Source: Candidatus Anammoxibacter sp. (GTDB lineage Bacteria; Planctomycetota; Brocadiia; Brocadiales; Anammoxibacteraceae). From it: a stretch of 50,790 bases of DNA. Below are positions 30,210 to 39,848 of the stretch, piece after piece. The notes below the pieces were generated by a model, which worked only from the letters and a program-made list of their open reading frames with translations, made no database searches and was not told the origin of the DNA. Both the position numbers and the translations under genes were made by a program. Each line of letters opens with the position of its first letter. Within the stretch, counting starts at the first letter, position 1. The stretch is from positions 1 through 50,790 of the forward strand of contig JAIQZO010000041.1 of NCBI GenBank assembly GCA_021777055.1, read 5' to 3'.

Positions 30210-31409
30210 ATGGAAGAGATAAAAAAAGATTGGAGGGATATCTTTCGTGCTTTTAGGATGGCTTTTGATCCTAAAAAAGTAATCCTGGCCTTTAGTGGTG
30301 TTGTTACAACCGTTATTTCATTTGCAATTCTTACGGCTATTTTCGGACGTATTGGCCTTATAAAATTAGACCCGAAGGTAATAATAAATGATACCTTTTT
30401 TTCATCAAAACTTTGCCCTTATAGTCAGCTATTAGCTTTTTGTAAGTCTATGATGACACAATTTAGTGTTGGTCAGCTTATCTCGTCAGTGGTTATGCTT
30501 TTTACATTTCTAATAATCTGGTCGATTATTGGTGGTGCAATAACCCGTATAGCTGCGGTTGAGTATGCAAAAGATGAGGGGGTCAGGATGGTTGACGCAT
30601 TAAAGTTTTCAACAAAAAAATTCTGGTCTTATTTTTGCTCTCCAATAGTTCCCGCTCTAGGTGTTATTCTTTTTACTCTTTGTAATGTGCTTTGCGGATT
30701 TATAGGTAAATTTGGGGTGTTTGGAGATATCTTTCTAGCCGTGAGTTTTCCACTAACTCTGCTCTTCAGCTTTTTAACTGCATTTGTTGGCGTAATAGGG
30801 GTAATTGGATTGTGTTTAATGTTTCCTACCATTAGCGCTGAAGGTTCCGACGCATTTGATGCTATGAGTAGAGCATATAGTTATGTTCTCTCAAAACCAA
30901 GGAAATATCTAACATATTTTATAACAAGCACTGTATATGGTATTTTTTGTATAGCATTTGTTGCATTTCTGGCCTGTTTCGTTGTAAATATCACATTTGA
31001 TACCGTAAGCATAGGTATGGGCGCGAAGTTTAGGGAAATAATATCTGCAGTGGGAATTAATCCGGGATATTGTTCCATTGTAGGTGTGAGTGCTCCAGAT
31101 TTTTGTGCAGGATTCTCTACTTTGACAAATTGGGCTGAGAAATTGATGGCGCTTTCTGTTTTATTAAGCCTGGTTACGGTTAAGATTCTTGTTGTTGGTT
31201 TTGCATTGGCATATCTTGGTTCAGCAAAAACGATTGTTTACCTCTTGATGAGAAAAGATGTAGACGAGACGGATATTTCAGATGTTTATATAGAGGAAAA
31301 TGAATTTGATACAATGGACGAAGATGATACTTCAACAATAGAAGAGACACCCGTTGATGAGAATAGTGATAACAATGATAGCTCCGCTGGTGATGACGTT
31401 AAGGAGTAA
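30210..31409 (+). CDS. Polytopic membrane protein with acidic C-terminal tail, unknown function
   Basis: A roughly 399-residue integral membrane protein. AAAGGAG ends seven bases before the ATG at 30210; the TTG at 30207 is less likely. Hydrophobic segments are seen near residues 27-47, 90-112, 142-165, 180-210, 240-268 and 310-340. Three soluble patches (EYAKDEGVRMVDALKFSTKKFW, SEGSDAFDAMSRAYSYVLSK-like and the loop with GINPGYCSIVGVSAPDF) are well-formed. The last 55 residues are strongly acidic (DEDDTSTIEETPVDENSDNN). The SRAYSYVLSKP pattern resembles uncharacterised planctomycete membrane proteins. Function not recognised. Confidence 0.7.
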   Translation: MEEIKKDWRDIFRAFRMAFDPKKVILAFSGVVTTVISFAILTAIFGRIGLIKLDPKVIINDTFFSSKLCPYSQLLAFCKSMMTQFSVGQLISSVVMLFTFLIIWSIIGGAITRIAAVEYAKDEGVRMVDALKFSTKKFWSYFCSPIVPALGVILFTLCNVLCGFIGKFGVFGDIFLAVSFPLTLLFSFLTAFVGVIGVIGLCLMFPTISAEGSDAFDAMSRAYSYVLSKPRKYLTYFITSTVYGIFCIAFVAFLACFVVNITFDTVSIGMGAKFREIISAVGINPGYCSIVGVSAPDFCAGFSTLTNWAEKLMALSVLLSLVTVKILVVGFALAYLGSAKTIVYLLMRKDVDETDISDVYIEENEFDTMDEDDTSTIEETPVDENSDNNDSSAGDDVKE

Positions 31410-31497
31410 CTAGTTTTGCTGCTTATCGTTTATGTGTTAAGTTTAGTGTTTTTAGAGCAAGTTATCATTGATGTTTTATGAGTATGAACAACGATTA

Positions 31498-31536
31498 TTC
31501 TTATACAGAATCCTGCAGAGGGATTCTGTATAAGAA
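31498..31536. repeat. Perfect 16-bp inverted repeat in a 440-bp gap
   Basis: 31498-31513 and 31521-31536 are perfectly complementary over 16 bp with a 7-nt loop (TGCAGAG). A T-run follows at 31549-31555, so it may terminate the membrane-protein transcript. The rest of 31410-31849 has no gene and must contain the der promoter. Confidence 0.7.
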
Positions 31537-31849
31537 GATTAGATCGCTCTTTTTTGATCTTAATTCTCTCTTTCTTCTGATCATATTGAGTATAACTTTG
31601 TTAAGGTGTTATTCTTGTTATATTATTGTGTAACTTATCAATAGTGTTTACATCTCTCTTCCTCTATTGTCAGTTCAAAATTATACCTGCTTAAATACAA
31701 CGTCTACTTCTAAAGTTTTCCATACCAGTTAAACTATTATTCAGATGTGTTTATTACGGCTTTTTAGTTTATAAAAGTTTTTTTTTAGGTTAGTCAAAGG
31801 TCTAGCTTGAGGTTGCTTTGTTTTTTTAGCGGCCTTTTTATTCAAAATA

Positions 31850-33217
31850 ATGTCCATTCCTGTTGTTATAATTGTCGGCAGACCAAATGTCGGGAAATCA
31901 TCTTTATTTAACTGTCTTGCAAACCGTAGGATCTCTATTGTGGATTCAGTCTGCGGGGTAACCAGAGACAGGGTTTCAGTTCGAATTGGTTTTCGTGGTA
32001 AATACTTTGAGTTATTAGATACTGGTGGTATTGGTATTAATGACGTTGACCATCTGGATGATGAAGTAAATGCGCAAATAGAGATTGCAATTAATAAGGC
32101 AGATTTGATCTTATTTGTTGTTGATGTGCATGATGGTATTACACCTCTTGATGTTACAATTGCAGAAAGGTTTCGCCGATTGGATAAACCTATACAATTG
32201 GTGGTGAACAAGGTTGATTCAAATAAATTTGAATTATCTGTAAGTGAGTTTTTCAAAATGGGCATGGGGACTCCGTTACAGATTTCTGCTGTAGAACGGT
32301 ATGGCAGGACTAAACTATTGGAAAAAATAACATCTTCTGTTAATGCAGATGAAAAAGGAGAAGATGATTCGGTCGAAATGGATGGTATGAAGCTTGCTAT
32401 TGTTGGGAGGCGGAATGCCGGGAAGTCTTCATTAATAAATACGCTTGCAAAAGAAGAGCGGGTTATTGTTAGTGAAGTGGCAGGTACAACAAGAGATTCC
32501 ATAGATGTAAAATTCACAATAAAGGATGAAACCTTCCTTGCTATTGATACTGCAGGAATTAGAAAGAAAAGCAGCATTAAGGATTCTGTTGAGTTTTATA
32601 GCACGGCACGTACCCAAAGGGCGATCCGACGAGCAGATGTGATTTTGTTAATGATCGATGTTACGCTTAAGATTTCACAGATAGAAAAAAAACTGGGTGA
32701 TTATATAAAAGAACAGGTAAAACCGTGTATCATTGTTTGCAACAAATGGGATCTTGTAAAAAATGCTGGGACCAGTGATTTTTCGAAATATATAAATAAA
32801 TTGATGCCGGGACTCTCTTTTGCCCCTATATCGTTTATAAGTGCCATAAATAGAGAGAATGTGGTTAAAACAATTAGACTTGCTCAGGATCTATTTAAAC
32901 AATCAGAAGTACGTATCTCTACGCCTCAATTAAATAATTTTCTTGAAAAGGCGATAAGAGTCAATAGACCTGCTGCCAGACGGGCAAAAGAGGCCAAGAT
33001 TTATTATGGCACACAAGTTGATGTAAAACCTCCTACGTTTGCATTGTTTGTAAATGATAAAAAAATGTTTGATCGTGACTATGAAAGATTCCTTTCAAAT
33101 CAGCTGCGCAAAGAGTTTGATTTCCCTGAAATACCGTTTAGAATATTTTTCAGGCCGAAAGCTGTTGTAGAAGAGAGGAAAAAGAAGTTCAAGAAAAAAG
33201 TAACTAGAAGAAGGTAA
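31850..33217 (+). CDS. der: Ribosome-associated GTPase Der (EngA)
   Basis: 455-residue tandem-GTPase needed for 50S ribosome assembly. The first G domain has the P-loop GRPNVGKSS (10-18), GVTRD and LDTGG (56-60). The second has GRRNAGKSS near residue 190, AGTTRDSID, DTAG and the base-specificity motif NKWD. The C-terminal KH-like domain ends with a lysine/arginine-rich tail (KKKFKKKVTRRR). Length and domain order match Der. The second P-loop has Arg-Asn-Ala where most have Pro-Asn-Val, a tolerated variation. The 309-bp gap to trpS holds no recognisable feature. Confidence 0.97.
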   Translation: MSIPVVIIVGRPNVGKSSLFNCLANRRISIVDSVCGVTRDRVSVRIGFRGKYFELLDTGGIGINDVDHLDDEVNAQIEIAINKADLILFVVDVHDGITPLDVTIAERFRRLDKPIQLVVNKVDSNKFELSVSEFFKMGMGTPLQISAVERYGRTKLLEKITSSVNADEKGEDDSVEMDGMKLAIVGRRNAGKSSLINTLAKEERVIVSEVAGTTRDSIDVKFTIKDETFLAIDTAGIRKKSSIKDSVEFYSTARTQRAIRRADVILLMIDVTLKISQIEKKLGDYIKEQVKPCIIVCNKWDLVKNAGTSDFSKYINKLMPGLSFAPISFISAINRENVVKTIRLAQDLFKQSEVRISTPQLNNFLEKAIRVNRPAARRAKEAKIYYGTQVDVKPPTFALFVNDKKMFDRDYERFLSNQLRKEFDFPEIPFRIFFRPKAVVEERKKKFKKKVTRRR

Positions 33218-33526
33218 CGTTGGTAAGTTTATTACGCCATCTTAGGGTTGGTAATTGTTTTTTCCGTTTCTCCAGTGCTTTTTCTTGGAACCATATTAAA
33301 TAGTTCATTTGGGTTTAAAAAAATCATATTCGTTAAGAATTAAAAGTCAAACTATTTGCAAGATTCCATTATCCCTCCACAACAATTTTGGTTGCGGTGA
33401 TGCTGGACTATGTGATATCCTGCAATAATAAGATCTAAATGGCATAGAATTTTAGAGTAAATGAAATGTTATTAAATTTACGATTTGAATAAGTGAGTTT
33501 ATATTAGAGTAATAAGGTGATTTAAA

Positions 33527-34519
33527 TTGAAGAAAAAACTTTTTAGTGGCATTCAGCCCAGCGGTGATGTTCATTTAGGCAACTATCTTGGCGCTATCAG
33601 TAATTGGGTTAGATTAATAGATAGTTATGACTGCTTTTTTTGCATTGTGGATTACCATGCAATCACAATTGATTATAAACCTGAGAGCATGCAGCAGAGA
33701 ATTCTGAATGCTGCGGCTGCAAACATTGGTGCGGGTCTTGATCCTGATAAGTGTACAATATTTGTCCAGTCACAAGTGCCAGAGCATACTGAATTGGCGT
33801 GGATTTTAAACTCTGTAATATCAATGGGTCATCTTGAAAGAATGACACAGTTTAAAGATAAATCAATGCAGAATAAAGGTAATATAAATGTTGGTTTATT
33901 TACTTATCCTGTTTTGCAGGCTGCGGATATCTTGCTTTATAAAGGAGAGGTTGTTCCGGTTGGTGAGGATCAGATACAGCATATTGAACTTGCACGTGAA
34001 ATAGCTCGCAAGTTTAATAATAAATATGGTGGTACGTTTCCTGAACCACAGGAATTTTTGACTGAGGTCCCAAGAATTATGGGCCTTGATGGTAAGACAA
34101 AGATGAGTAAAAGTCTTAACAATTACATATCGCTTGTTGAATCACCGGATTCTATCTGGAAAAAACTTGCCTCTGCTGTTACTGATGAAAATAGAAAAAG
34201 AAGAAACGATCCTGGTAACCCTGAGATTTGTAACATTTTTACTATGCACAAAGGTTTTTCTACTCAGGAGCAGATTGAAGAGATAAGATCAAGTTGTGCA
34301 ACGGCAGAGATTGGCTGTGTAGACTGTAAGAAAATGCTGCATGAAAATATGGTTAGAGAATTAACACCCATTCGTGAAAAGAGCAACGAACTCATTGATG
34401 ACAGTGATTATTTATACGGTGTACTTAAGCGTGGCGCTGAGAGGTGTAAAGATATTGCAAAAGAGACAATGGGTTTAGTACGGGAGAATATGGGGTTAAG
34501 TAGTCTAAAGGATTGTTAA
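33527..34519 (+). CDS. trpS: Tryptophanyl-tRNA synthetase
   Basis: 330-residue class I aminoacyl-tRNA synthetase charging tRNA-Trp. The HIGH-like motif is in GIQPSGDVHLGNY (residues 8-20) and the KMSKS loop is intact at 192-196 (GKTKMSKSLNNY). VGEDQIQHIELAREIA (145-160) is the tryptophan/dimer signature. The start is TTG at 33527, supported by AAGGTG seven bases upstream and by the family N-terminus beginning directly there. Single-gene unit; 354 bp of repeat-bearing DNA follows. Confidence 0.96.
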   Translation: MKKKLFSGIQPSGDVHLGNYLGAISNWVRLIDSYDCFFCIVDYHAITIDYKPESMQQRILNAAAANIGAGLDPDKCTIFVQSQVPEHTELAWILNSVISMGHLERMTQFKDKSMQNKGNINVGLFTYPVLQAADILLYKGEVVPVGEDQIQHIELAREIARKFNNKYGGTFPEPQEFLTEVPRIMGLDGKTKMSKSLNNYISLVESPDSIWKKLASAVTDENRKRRNDPGNPEICNIFTMHKGFSTQEQIEEIRSSCATAEIGCVDCKKMLHENMVRELTPIREKSNELIDDSDYLYGVLKRGAERCKDIAKETMGLVRENMGLSSLKDC

Positions 34520-34548
34520 CTTTTTTTATTTTTTGCCACTTAATATAT

Positions 34549-34732
34549 AGTTCAATGGTTCAGAGGTTCAGGGTTGAAAGGTTCAGAGGTTTATAGAAAA
34601 TAAATTGACCATTTGGTGGCGGTGGCAGATTGTCCGTTGATTGATAAGTTCTGATAGGGCTGTATGAGTACAGGTCAATAAAGGTCAACAAAAAAAACAT
34701 TTGACGAATGCAGAACGTTGAACCCTGAATGT
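34549..34732. repeat. Intergenic inverted element built of GGTTCAG-like repeats
   Basis: The left arm (34549-34591) contains tandem variants of GGTTCAG/GGTTGAA. The right arm (34712-34731) contains GAACGTTGAACCCTGAA, whose complement shares TTCAGGGTT and flanking matches with the left arm. The 354-bp gap 34520-34873 contains no gene. Same design as the elements at 3618 and 5865. Confidence 0.5.
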
Positions 34733-34882
34733 TTTACCTGTTTAACCATTCTTCTAATGGTGCAATGTAATATTTGCGCTGAATAGTTAATTGTTTCTCA
34801 TTTTAACCCCTTAATGCATAAATTTATGAAAATAGATCTGGTCTTTATTTTATACCATAAATCTTAACTATTATTGAATCTT

Positions 34883-37336
34883 ATGTTGCAGAAATACGTA
34901 AGGTATTGCACAAAAAAAGTCCTTGATGCCGTTAATATAGGCACTATGGAACTGGTGAATATGAAACGTAATGTTTTTACCCCGGAGTTTATACTTCTTG
35001 GGCTTTTGGTGCAGGATGATTCGTCTATCATTTCAATTATTGAAGAGTTGAGGATGGATGGGGCGGAGGTCAAGAAAAAGCTTATTGATGGCATATATTC
35101 TTCATTGGATAATCTGGTTGCTCACTACGGTGAGACAAATAATGTTCAGCTGGTGGTTTCCCATGAAGTTGAGACCGTTTTTGAGATTGCACTTGGCGAA
35201 TCAACAGTCCTGGAAGATAAACTGATTAGTTCTGAGGCCTTGTTTCTTGCAATGTTTGATCAAAAAGCAGGCAATACTGCTACAATCATTAGGAATGCAG
35301 GTCTTGAGCCTGATGCGGTTAGGCAGACAATTAAACAGTTGCGTGGTGGACGTAAAATAATAGATAAAGATGATGAAAGTAAACGTGATGTGCTTAAAGA
35401 GTATACTGTTGATCTAACTGAGTTGGCCAGACAGGGGACCCTGGACCCTGTAATTGGACGTGAGAAAGAGATAGAAAGGATTGTGCAGATACTATCAAGA
35501 CGTAAGAAGAATAATCCGGTTCTAGTTGGCGAGCCAGGTGTGGGTAAGACAGTTGTCGTCGAAGGGCTTGCCCATCAAATTGCCGCGGCAGAAGTTCCAC
35601 AATTGCTTCTTTCAAAACGTATCTTATCCCTTGATATGGCGGCCTTAATAGCTGGTGCAGGGGTTCGTGGTGAATTTGAGGGGAGAATGAAATCGATTAA
35701 AGATGCAGTGATAGATGCCGGTGGTCGTATTATTCTTTTTATAGATGAAATCCATACTGTCGTTGGAGTTGGTGGTGGTGGTGCCAGTGGTGGCATGAGT
35801 GCGCATGATATTTTAAAACCAGCCCTTGCGAGGGGGCAACTTCAATTAATTGGCGCGACTACGTATGATGATTACAGAAAGTATGTAGAGTCAGATCGTG
35901 CCCTTGCCAGAAGATTCCAAACTGTTACTATAAGTGAGCCTGGAATGGATGAGACTGTTCGTATATTGGAAGGTATTAAGGTATTTTATGAAAAACATCA
36001 TAATATAAATTATACGCAAGATGCAATTAATGATGCCGCCCGTTTATCTGATAGATACATAACTGACAGGGCGCAACCTGATAAGGCAATAGATTTACTT
36101 GATGAGGCGGGTTCAAAGAAACACCTTGAGTTGCATTATACACCTCCGGACATAAAAAAGCTTGAAAATGAAAGAAGGGCCTTTATTGCAAGTAAAAAAG
36201 ATGCCTTTGCAAGGCAGGCATTTGAGGAAGCGACAAAGCATCATTCTAAACTTCTTGCAGTGGAAAAGTTGCTTTCGGAAGAGAAAACTAAATGGAAAGA
36301 GGAGTTGAAACATAAGGACAGCTCTGTAACATCAGAAGATATAGCGAAGGTAGTATCAAGCTGGACAGGCATACCAGCATCAAAGATGCTGGAGACCGAA
36401 GCAGGGAAACTTGCCCATATGGAAGAAAAACTACATGTACGTATTGTAGCGCAGAATGCTGCGGTTGAGACCATATCTAATGCCATAAGAAGAAACAGGG
36501 CCGGCCTACGTGAAGTCTCTAGGCCTATAGGGTCTTTCCTCTTTCTGGGGCCAACGGGTGTAGGAAAGACGGAGTTGGCCAAAGCACTGGCAGAGTTTCT
36601 GTTTGATGATGAATCACGTATAATAAGATTGGATATGTCAGAGTATATGGAAAGGCATGAGGTTGCCAAACTTATTGGAGCCCCACCAGGGTATGTTGGT
36701 TATGGTGAGGGAGGGCAGCTTACTGAGAAAATACGGCGTATGCCATATTCTGTACTTTTGCTTGATGAAGTTGAAAAAGCGCATCCTGATGTCTTTAATA
36801 TGCTGCTTCAGGTTTTTGATGAAGGAAGACTAACCGATGCCCATGGCAATGTTGTAAATTTTAGAAATACAATAATTATAGGTACTTCTAATATCGGTAG
36901 TGAACTACTTTCTGAAAAGCACGATATCGGATTTGTGGCCAGCCCCGGTATTATGAGTCATGAAGAGGCAAAAGAGCTTGTCCTTGGCGAAGTAAGAAAA
37001 TATTTTAAGCCAGAGTTTTTGAACCGCATAGATGATATGATAGTTTTCCACTCATTAACCAGGGAACACATCATGGGAATCCTGGAGATTCTATTAAATA
37101 ATCTTATAAAAAGGCTGAAGCAAGACGACCTTACCCTTGAATTAACAGATGAAATTAAAGAGAAATTGGTGTCAGATGGTTATGAGCCGCAATATGGAGC
37201 GAGGCCGTTAAAGAGAGCAATTGAACGTGAGATTGAAAATCCGCTTTCGTTAAGTATTGTTAACGGAAAATTTAAATCCGGGGATAAGATTTCCGCAGTT
37301 CTTAAAGATGGCGATATTTTATTTGAAAAGATCTAG
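34883..37336 (+). CDS. clpC: ClpC-type AAA+ unfoldase (Clp ATPase)
   Basis: A roughly 817-residue double-AAA+ unfoldase. It has a Clp N-domain (about 1-150), AAA-1 with Walker A GEPGVGKT (about 216-223) and [10 protein letters not shown], a short middle coiled coil, and AAA-2 with Walker A GPTGVGKT (about 556-563), [13 protein letters not shown] and the [12 protein letters not shown]-terminal signature. The short middle domain and an IGF tripeptide (HDIGFVA, about 682) fit ClpA/ClpC, which feed ClpP, and not ClpB. No clpP lies in the window. Neither the ATG at 34883 nor the TTG at 34874 has a ribosome-binding site; the ATG is preferred. Confidence 0.88.
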   Translation: MLQKYVRYCTKKVLDAVNIGTMELVNMKRNVFTPEFILLGLLVQDDSSIISIIEELRMDGAEVKKKLIDGIYSSLDNLVAHYGETNNVQLVVSHEVETVFEIALGESTVLEDKLISSEALFLAMFDQKAGNTATIIRNAGLEPDAVRQTIKQLRGGRKIIDKDDESKRDVLKEYTVDLTELARQGTLDPVIGREKEIERIVQILSRRKKNNPVLVGEPGVGKTVVVEGLAHQIAAAEVPQLLLSKRILSLDMAALIAGAGVRGEFEGRMKSIKDAVIDAGGRIILFIDEIHTVVGVGGGGASGGMSAHDILKPALARGQLQLIGATTYDDYRKYVESDRALARRFQTVTISEPGMDETVRILEGIKVFYEKHHNINYTQDAINDAARLSDRYITDRAQPDKAIDLLDEAGSKKHLELHYTPPDIKKLENERRAFIASKKDAFARQAFEEATKHHSKLLAVEKLLSEEKTKWKEELKHKDSSVTSEDIAKVVSSWTGIPASKMLETEAGKLAHMEEKLHVRIVAQNAAVETISNAIRRNRAGLREVSRPIGSFLFLGPTGVGKTELAKALAEFLFDDESRIIRLDMSEYMERHEVAKLIGAPPGYVGYGEGGQLTEKIRRMPYSVLLLDEVEKAHPDVFNMLLQVFDEGRLTDAHGNVVNFRNTIIIGTSNIGSELLSEKHDIGFVASPGIMSHEEAKELVLGEVRKYFKPEFLNRIDDMIVFHSLTREHIMGILEILLNNLIKRLKQDDLTLELTDEIKEKLVSDGYEPQYGARPLKRAIEREIENPLSLSIVNGKFKSGDKISAVLKDGDILFEKI

Positions 37337-37419
37337 ATATATATAGTTAAATAGGATATGCCGTTACGTCTAGATTTGTTAACCTGCAAATAGTTGTAAA
37401 TTATTTTTGTCGTAATCTT

Positions 37420-37461
37420 AATCATACTCGTAATCTTAGTAGATGGATTATGAGTATGATC
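37420..37461. terminator. Inverted repeat between convergent genes
   Basis: AATCATACTCGTAATC (37420-37435) pairs with GATTATGAGTATGATC (37446-37461), with one or two G-U pairs, around a 10-nt loop. Located between the convergent clpC and nnrE genes. It could terminate both, but there is no strong T-run; TAATCTTA-type repeats around it resemble the other short-repeat elements. Confidence 0.45.
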
Positions 37462-37483
37462 ATGATTAAGGATTCGGTGTTAA

Positions 37484-38182
37484 TTACAGGAATAAATCCT
37501 TTGGGATACTAATATCAGTTGTTAGAAGTTCGCCTACATATTCAGGGCCATTACCAGCAAAGAAACCTTTTTTTGGCAATGCAAATGTAACGGTCTTTTT
37601 TGCCTTAAGACATGCCCCCAATGCTTTTCCTTCATTACAATCCAGCCCTGACGGTATATCCACCGCAATTACAGGTATGTTTAAGTTGTTTATTCGTTTT
37701 ATTATCGACCTTGCCGGTTCTCTTAGTTCGCCTTTCAGACCTGTGCCAAATATGGCATCAACTATTAATGAACAACCGGAAATGTTGTTTATCATGCTCT
37801 CTATGTCTGCGTTGCCAAGGACTTCATTTATTGTAAAATTCATGTTTTTAATGATTCGGAGGTTTAGTCCGGCATCTCCATCACTTAAAATATCGTCTAC
37901 CTTTGCCATAAGAAATAGGATAACATCATATCCGCTATTGTAAAGGTGCCGTGCGATTACAAATCCGTCACCACCGTTATTTCCCTTACCACATATTACC
38001 GCAATCCTATTATTATCCCCATCCACGGAACGAATAACCTCTTCTGCTACATTTCTTCCTGCATTTTCCATTAATATAATTCCGGGAATGCCATACTCTT
38101 CAATCGCCTTTCTGTCTAATTCCCTCATCTCGTCCCTGCCAACGCTGTTCTCTTCTGAATCTAAGTTCTTTTTGATATACAT
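37484..38182 (-). CDS. nnrE: NAD(P)H-hydrate epimerase (YjeF N-terminal domain)
   Basis: 232-residue epimerase that interconverts R and S forms of damaged hydrated NAD(P)H so that a dehydratase can repair them. MRELDRKAIEEYGIPGIILM leads into ENAGRN, then VICGKGNNGGDGFVIARHLY (about 62-81), VDAIFGTGL and VDIPSGLD, all family signatures. The C-terminal dehydratase domain found in bifunctional Nnr is absent, so a separate NnrD is expected elsewhere. It lies 39 bp downstream of rmuC on the same strand. The first 17 residues are an extension beyond the usual start. Confidence 0.92.
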   Translation of the reverse strand: MYIKKNLDSEENSVGRDEMRELDRKAIEEYGIPGIILMENAGRNVAEEVIRSVDGDNNRIAVICGKGNNGGDGFVIARHLYNSGYDVILFLMAKVDDILSDGDAGLNLRIIKNMNFTINEVLGNADIESMINNISGCSLIVDAIFGTGLKGELREPARSIIKRINNLNIPVIAVDIPSGLDCNEGKALGACLKAKKTVTFALPKKGFFAGNGPEYVGELLTTDISIPKDLFL

Positions 38183-38221
38183 GATTTTTATACTGTAAAA
38201 TTTAATATGTAAATATACTGG

Positions 38222-39532
38222 TTAATCATTGGATCTTTCTACCAACTCCTTATCCAACTTCTTTGCGTTTCTGATACCTAAGTTTTCAAGCTCTTTTGTC
38301 TTTTTTACCAAATTGCCTTGCCCGGTGGAAAGCTTCTTCAATGAGCTGTCATAAACTTCTTTGGTTTTGTTAATTGCGTTTCCTATATTTTGCAGATCTT
38401 CAACAAACCCCACGAACTTATCATACATCTTACCTGCTTTATCTGCAATTTCCTGAGCATTGCGGTTCTGGTACTCAATCTTCCAGATATTCTTTACGGT
38501 CCTGAGTGTGGCAATTAATGTTGATGGGCATACGATAATTATGTTCTTATCCAATGCGAATTGGAAAAGCTCCATGTTCGATACTGCCAGCATAAATGCT
38601 GGTTCTATAGGTATAAACATAAGGACATAATCCAGAGAATCTTGACCGTTAATATTTTTGTACTCTTTTTTGCTTAATTCCTTTATATGTAAGCGTACAG
38701 CATCAAAGTACCTCGCGAGTTCCTTTTGCTTTCCTTCCGTATCATTTTCGGAGCAGTATCGGGTAAAAGAGTTAAGCGTTACCTTTGAGTCTATAACTAT
38801 CGTACGGTTCTCAGGAAGATGTACGATGACATCAGGTCTTTTACCATCACCATCTTTGTCTCTAAAGAATTTTTGTGTCTCATATTCTCTCCCATTTGTC
38901 AAACCTGACATTTCAAGCACTTTCTCAAGGACAAACTCCCCCCAGTCACCCAGGGTTTTAGATTGGCCCCGAAGTGCGTTTGTCAGATTTGCCGCATCAT
39001 CACTAATGCGTATGTTAAGGTCACGTAGTTTCTCAATCTCTTTTGTTAGCGAGAAGCGTTCTTTGGATTCCTTATCATAGATCTCTGAAACCTTTCCTTC
39101 AAAATTCTTTATTTGCTCCCGTAAGGGGTTCAGTAGGCCATTTAAGCTGTTTTTGTTATGTTCCGTAAATTTTTGCGTTTTGTCTTCAAATATGCGGGAT
39201 GCAAGGTTTTGAAAATGCTTGTTCATGGTGTCCTCCAGGATGTTACGTCTCTCTTTATTAAATATTTGTTCATTTTCCAGTTGTGTTTCAACCTTTACCC
39301 TTTGTCTATTTTCATCTGCCAAGAGCACCTGTTTCTCTTCAATTATGGTTTCATATCTCTGCAGTTGTTCTTTTCTCTCTATGCACTCACGTTCTTTTAA
39401 ACAAAGTCTCTCTTGCAGACTTGTAATCTCACTCTTTATTTTACCCTTTTTTATAAGCCAGATAATGAAAACAATTAGGCTTCCGAATAAAGCGCCAAGA
39501 CTTGCACTAATTAATAGATACTCTAAAACCAT
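38222..39532 (-). CDS. rmuC: RmuC-family protein
   Basis: 436-residue RmuC-type protein, linked in E. coli to limiting DNA inversions at short repeats and carrying a PD-(D/E)XK-like nuclease domain. An N-terminal transmembrane helix (5-27) is followed by a long coiled coil (about 30-180). The conserved core includes GDWGEFVLEKVLEMSGL, RPDVIVHLP, IVIDSKVTLNSF and FIPIEPAFM, with the catalytic-type Asp and Asp-x-Lys visible. The last 80 residues are again helical. First gene of the rmuC-nnrE pair. Its biochemical role is not settled. Confidence 0.93.
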   Translation of the reverse strand: MVLEYLLISASLGALFGSLIVFIIWLIKKGKIKSEITSLQERLCLKERECIERKEQLQRYETIIEEKQVLLADENRQRVKVETQLENEQIFNKERRNILEDTMNKHFQNLASRIFEDKTQKFTEHNKNSLNGLLNPLREQIKNFEGKVSEIYDKESKERFSLTKEIEKLRDLNIRISDDAANLTNALRGQSKTLGDWGEFVLEKVLEMSGLTNGREYETQKFFRDKDGDGKRPDVIVHLPENRTIVIDSKVTLNSFTRYCSENDTEGKQKELARYFDAVRLHIKELSKKEYKNINGQDSLDYVLMFIPIEPAFMLAVSNMELFQFALDKNIIIVCPSTLIATLRTVKNIWKIEYQNRNAQEIADKAGKMYDKFVGFVEDLQNIGNAINKTKEVYDSSLKKLSTGQGNLVKKTKELENLGIRNAKKLDKELVERSND

Positions 39533-39737
39533 TTTCTCTTTTCATAATTTACTGTAGCAATTTAAAAATAATTATATGAATATTTTACATTTTCTAACAA
39601 CGAATACAACCTTTCCTTGTTTTGCCTTGAATAGGTATTTATTTTTAATTTCTAATTTTGATTTGATCTTAGTTCAACAATAGTAATCTCTTGAATTTTT
39701 ACAGACATTGTAATACCATTTTATTATAAAGTAAGAA

Positions 39738-39791
39738 TTCTGTAGTCAGAAAACAGGATTCTGTACTGAATTCTGGATTTTGACTACAGAA
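39738..39791. repeat. Intergenic inverted repeat with ATTCTG-type internal repeats
   Basis: TTCTGTAGTCA (39738-39748) and TGACTACAGAA (39781-39791) are perfect 11-bp complements. Between them lie further GATTCTG and GAATTCTG copies. The element sits in the 316-bp divergent gap between rmuC and the cyclase gene, where promoters for both must lie. No other feature is seen in the gap. Confidence 0.55.
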
Positions 39792-39848
39792 CACCTAATA
39801 GTTACGTATTTTTCATTATATAATAGCCCATGATATACTTATATAAAT

